Source: Chloroflexota bacterium
Lineage (GTDB): Bacteria; Chloroflexota; Dehalococcoidia; UBA2979
Assembly: GCA_016875695.1 (NCBI GenBank)
Contig: VGPB01000096.1
Span: 1 to 7,456, forward strand
Direction of reading: 5' to 3'
Length of the DNA: 7,456 nt
The notes beneath the pieces were generated by a model. It was not told where the DNA came from, did no database searches, and saw nothing but the letters and a program-made list of their open reading frames with translations. Below are positions 5,822 to 7,456 of the stretch, piece after piece (position 1 is the first letter of the stretch; every line of letters begins with the position of its first letter). Position numbers and translations under genes: made by a program.

Positions 5822-6489
5822 CCGCGCGCGCTTCCGTCGCGGCCGTCATCTTCGACCTCGACGGCGTGCTCGTCGACGCTGAGCCCGTGCACCGCGTCGC
5901 CTCGCGCAGGCTCGTCGCGCCGCACGTGCTGACCGACGACGAGTACGCGATGTTCATCGGCACGTCGATCGGCGCGTTCGCGGAGTGGCTGCGCGAGCGC
6001 TACGCGCTCGGCGAGTCGCGCGAGGCGATCGTCGCGCGCTACGACGCGTTGGTAGCCGCCGAGCTCGCCACGCAGCTGCTACCGGCGTTCGACGGCGCGC
6101 ACGAGCTGCTCGCCGCGCTGCGCACGCGTGGGCTGTCGCTGGGCGTCGCGTCGCAGTCGCTGCCGCGCTGGGTGGAGCTGACGCTCGCGAGCGCGGGGCT
6201 CGCCGGGGCGTTCGACGTCGTGGTCGCCGCGGACGCGGTCACGCGCGCGAAGCCTGCGCCGGATATCTACCTGCACGCCGCCGCGCTGCTCGGCGCGCCG
6301 GCTGAGCGCTGCCTCGCCGTCGAGGACTCGATCCCGGGCGTCGCCTCGGCGGTCGCAGCGGGCATGCGCGTCGTGCAGACGCAGCAGGCGGACACGGCCG
6401 TCGCGCGCCAACCAAGCGTGCTAGCGACCGTCGCCACGCTGCGCGCGTTCGATCTCGACTGGCTGGACGGCGCGCAGCGGGCGTTCTGA
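5818..6489 (+). CDS. HAD-superfamily (subfamily IA) phosphohydrolase, beta-phosphoglucomutase-like
   Basis: 223 residues. Core motifs are complete: motif I FDLDGVLVD with nucleophile Asp13 and acid/base Asp15; motif II Ser112 in GVASQS; motif III Lys145 in RAKPAPDIY; motif IV VEDSIPG with Glu169-Asp170. A helical C1 cap lies at about 20-85. This set fits phosphatases or phosphomutases of the Gph/beta-PGM/CbbY kind acting on small phosphorylated metabolites in the cytosol; the substrate is not evident. I choose TTG 5818: GAGG (5807-5810) is 7 nt upstream, it overlaps the previous stop as TTGA, and the protein then begins a few residues before the first beta strand. An earlier TTG at 5785 would add 11 residues with no family support. 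A 50-nt gap separates it from the Nudix gene. Confidence 0.9.
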   Translation: MTARASVAAVIFDLDGVLVDAEPVHRVASRRLVAPHVLTDDEYAMFIGTSIGAFAEWLRERYALGESREAIVARYDALVAAELATQLLPAFDGAHELLAALRTRGLSLGVASQSLPRWVELTLASAGLAGAFDVVVAADAVTRAKPAPDIYLHAAALLGAPAERCLAVEDSIPGVASAVAAGMRVVQTQQADTAVARQPSVLATVATLRAFDLDWLDGAQRAF

Positions 6490-6503
6490 GCGCGTCCCAC
6501 GCG

Positions 6504-6532
6504 TTGCCCGGCCTCGGCGCGGCTGTTAGGCT
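6504..6532 (+). promoter_or_regulatory. Candidate internal promoter for Nudix-serS, placed for a leaderless mRNA
   Basis: TTGCCC (6504-6509; 4 of 6 to TTGACA) is 17 bp from TAGGCT (6527-6532), a TAnnnT -10 preceded by a TGn extension (TGT, 6524-6526). Exactly 7 nt separate the -10 from the GTG at 6540, so transcription would begin at or next to the start codon. High-GC bacteria often use this -10-to-GTG/ATG arrangement for leaderless genes. An alternative reading is that AGG (6528-6530) is a weak SD, 9 nt before the GTG. Confidence 0.4.
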
Positions 6533-6539
6533 CGGCTGG

Positions 6540-7073
6540 GTGGAGCGACACTTTACGGTCAGCGGCTTCGTGAGCCGGGACGGCTGCACGGCGCTGCACT
6601 GGCATCGCCTCGGCCTCTGGCTGCCCGCCGGTGGCCACATCGAGCCCGATGAGGATCCCGTCGAGGCCGTGTTGCGCGAGGTGCGCGAGGAGACCGGCCT
6701 CGCCGTCGCGCTGCTGCCCACCGCACCACCGGTCGCGCTGCCCGTGCTGCCCCGTCAGCTCCCGCCGCCTGTGACCATCGGCATCTACGGCATCGCCGAT
6801 ACGGTCCCGCACCAGCACATCGACTTCGTCTACTTCACACGCCCGCTCGACGCGGACGCCGCTGTGCTTCCGGACGACCTCGGCTGGCGCTGGGTGAGCG
6901 AGGCGGAGCTCGCAGCCGAGACGCCGCTGCCGCGTCCCGATGGCGCCGGCACCACGCGCGTGCCGGACGACGTGCGCCTGCTCGGCCTCGCCGCGATCGC
7001 CGCAGCACGCGCCGCGCCTCGCGCCGGGGCGCTAGCGGGCGCGCCGCGCGCGCGCGAAGCCGGGACGCGCTGA
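6540..7073 (+). CDS. Nudix hydrolase
   Basis: 177 residues from GTG 6540. The Nudix box is perfect: Gly32 to Leu54 matches G-x5-E-x7-REU-xEE-x-GU, with Arg46-Glu47 and Glu50-Glu51 forming the metal site. The domain starts at HFTVSGFVSRDG and continues through WLPAGGHIEPDEDP to about residue 130. The last 40 or so residues are a low-complexity Ala/Arg tail. Nudix enzymes cleave nucleoside diphosphates linked to another moiety, often as cytosolic clean-up; this substrate is unknown. The start could also be TTG 6504, adding 12 residues. I prefer GTG 6540 because the domain then begins almost at once and a -10-like box ends 7 nt before it. The TGA stop shares one base with the serS ATG (TGATG). 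Confidence 0.88.
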   Translation: MERHFTVSGFVSRDGCTALHWHRLGLWLPAGGHIEPDEDPVEAVLREVREETGLAVALLPTAPPVALPVLPRQLPPPVTIGIYGIADTVPHQHIDFVYFTRPLDADAAVLPDDLGWRWVSEAELAAETPLPRPDGAGTTRVPDDVRLLGLAAIAAARAAPRAGALAGAPRAREAGTR

Positions 7074-7456
7074 TGCTTCCGCCTCAGCTGATCCGCGAGC
7101 ATCCGGAGCGCATCCGCGCGCTCGCCGCGCTGCGCCGCATGGAGCTGCCGCTCGACGCAGTGCTCGCGCTCGACGTCGAGTACCGCGCGCTGCTCGCCGC
7201 CGTCGAGAAGCTGCGCGCTGAGCGCAACATCGCGAGCAAGGCGATCAGCGCCGTGCGCGACGCCGACGAGCGCGCGCGGCGCATCGCCGAGCAGCGCGAG
7301 GCGGGCACGCAGCTCGACCAGCTGGAAGGCAAGCTGCGCTACACGCAGTCGATCCTCGATCGCCAGCTGCTGGAGCTGCCGAACGTGCTCGACGCGCGCG
7401 TGCCGGAGGGCGGCGAGGACGACGCCGTCGTCGTGCTCGAGGGCGACGGCGCCACG
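7073..7456 (+). CDS. serS: Seryl-tRNA synthetase, N-terminal part (3' end outside window)
   Basis: The first 128 codons are present and the frame is open to the window edge; the full protein is usually about 420-430 residues. The segment matches the SerRS N-terminal domain: LPPQLIREHPERIRAL at the start, then the long antiparallel coiled coil (about 25-105; EKLRAERNIASKAIS and the returning helix EAGTQLDQLEGKLRYTQSIL), ending at LLELPNVL before the catalytic core. The coiled coil contacts the long variable arm of tRNA-Ser and this part alone shows no catalytic motif. ATG 7073 overlaps the Nudix stop by one base, and GGGA (7062-7065) lies 7 nt upstream, so it is likely co-translated with the Nudix gene. 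The second aminoacyl-tRNA synthetase of the cluster. Confidence 0.93.
   Translation, partial: MLPPQLIREHPERIRALAALRRMELPLDAVLALDVEYRALLAAVEKLRAERNIASKAISAVRDADERARRIAEQREAGTQLDQLEGKLRYTQSILDRQLLELPNVLDARVPEGGEDDAVVVLEGDGAT

Noticed and set aside
5698..5925. Minus-strand short open frame across the SRPBCC/HAD junction.
   Set aside because: It overlaps two plus-strand genes with good start signals and motifs; no SD or domain supports it.

Overview
The window is very GC-rich, with strong G/C preference at third codon positions and free use of GTG and TTG starts. It reads as bacterial chromosome, not mobile DNA. The Thr/Ala/Pro-rich secreted linker, the membrane-anchored HtrA protease and the greA-lysS block with serS nearby suggest a high-GC, Chloroflexota-like (Thermomicrobia-type) organism. 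A high-GC actinobacterium is not excluded. No tRNA, rRNA, IS element, CRISPR array or phage gene is visible.

Layout. The left part (1-3108) is a minus-strand, envelope-directed gene pair. A signal-anchored HtrA/DegP-type serine protease (3108-2020) is followed after 3 bp by a large membrane-anchored protein with a GH18-like barrel (2016 to beyond base 1). This second gene has no internal stop and leaves the window at its C-terminal end. A 266-bp divergent intergenic region follows. It contains a plausible greA promoter (TTGCGA-17 bp-TACGAT), a perfect inverted repeat over its -35 box, and an 8-G homopolymer just ahead of the protease start.

The right part (3375-7456) is a plus-strand cluster: a GreA-family factor, class II lysyl-tRNA synthetase, an SRPBCC (START-like) protein, a HAD-IA phosphohydrolase, a Nudix hydrolase, and the first 128 codons of seryl-tRNA synthetase. 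The lysS/SRPBCC, SRPBCC/HAD and Nudix/serS junctions overlap (GTGA, TTGA, TGATG), which suggests co-translation. The only larger gap, before the Nudix gene, holds a candidate promoter placed for a leaderless transcript. In outline, the cluster combines RNA polymerase modulation, tRNA charging and small-molecule housekeeping enzymes.

Most notable points. First, the GreA-like protein has lost both acidic residues of the coiled-coil tip (E. coli D41 and E44 correspond to Met and Ile here), so it may not stimulate transcript cleavage. Second, the GH18-like domain has Ser in place of the catalytic Glu and has lost two of the three Asp of the DxxDxDxE motif, so it is probably a binding or structural pseudoenzyme. 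It is translationally coupled to the protease and carries an extremely acidic cytoplasmic N-terminus.
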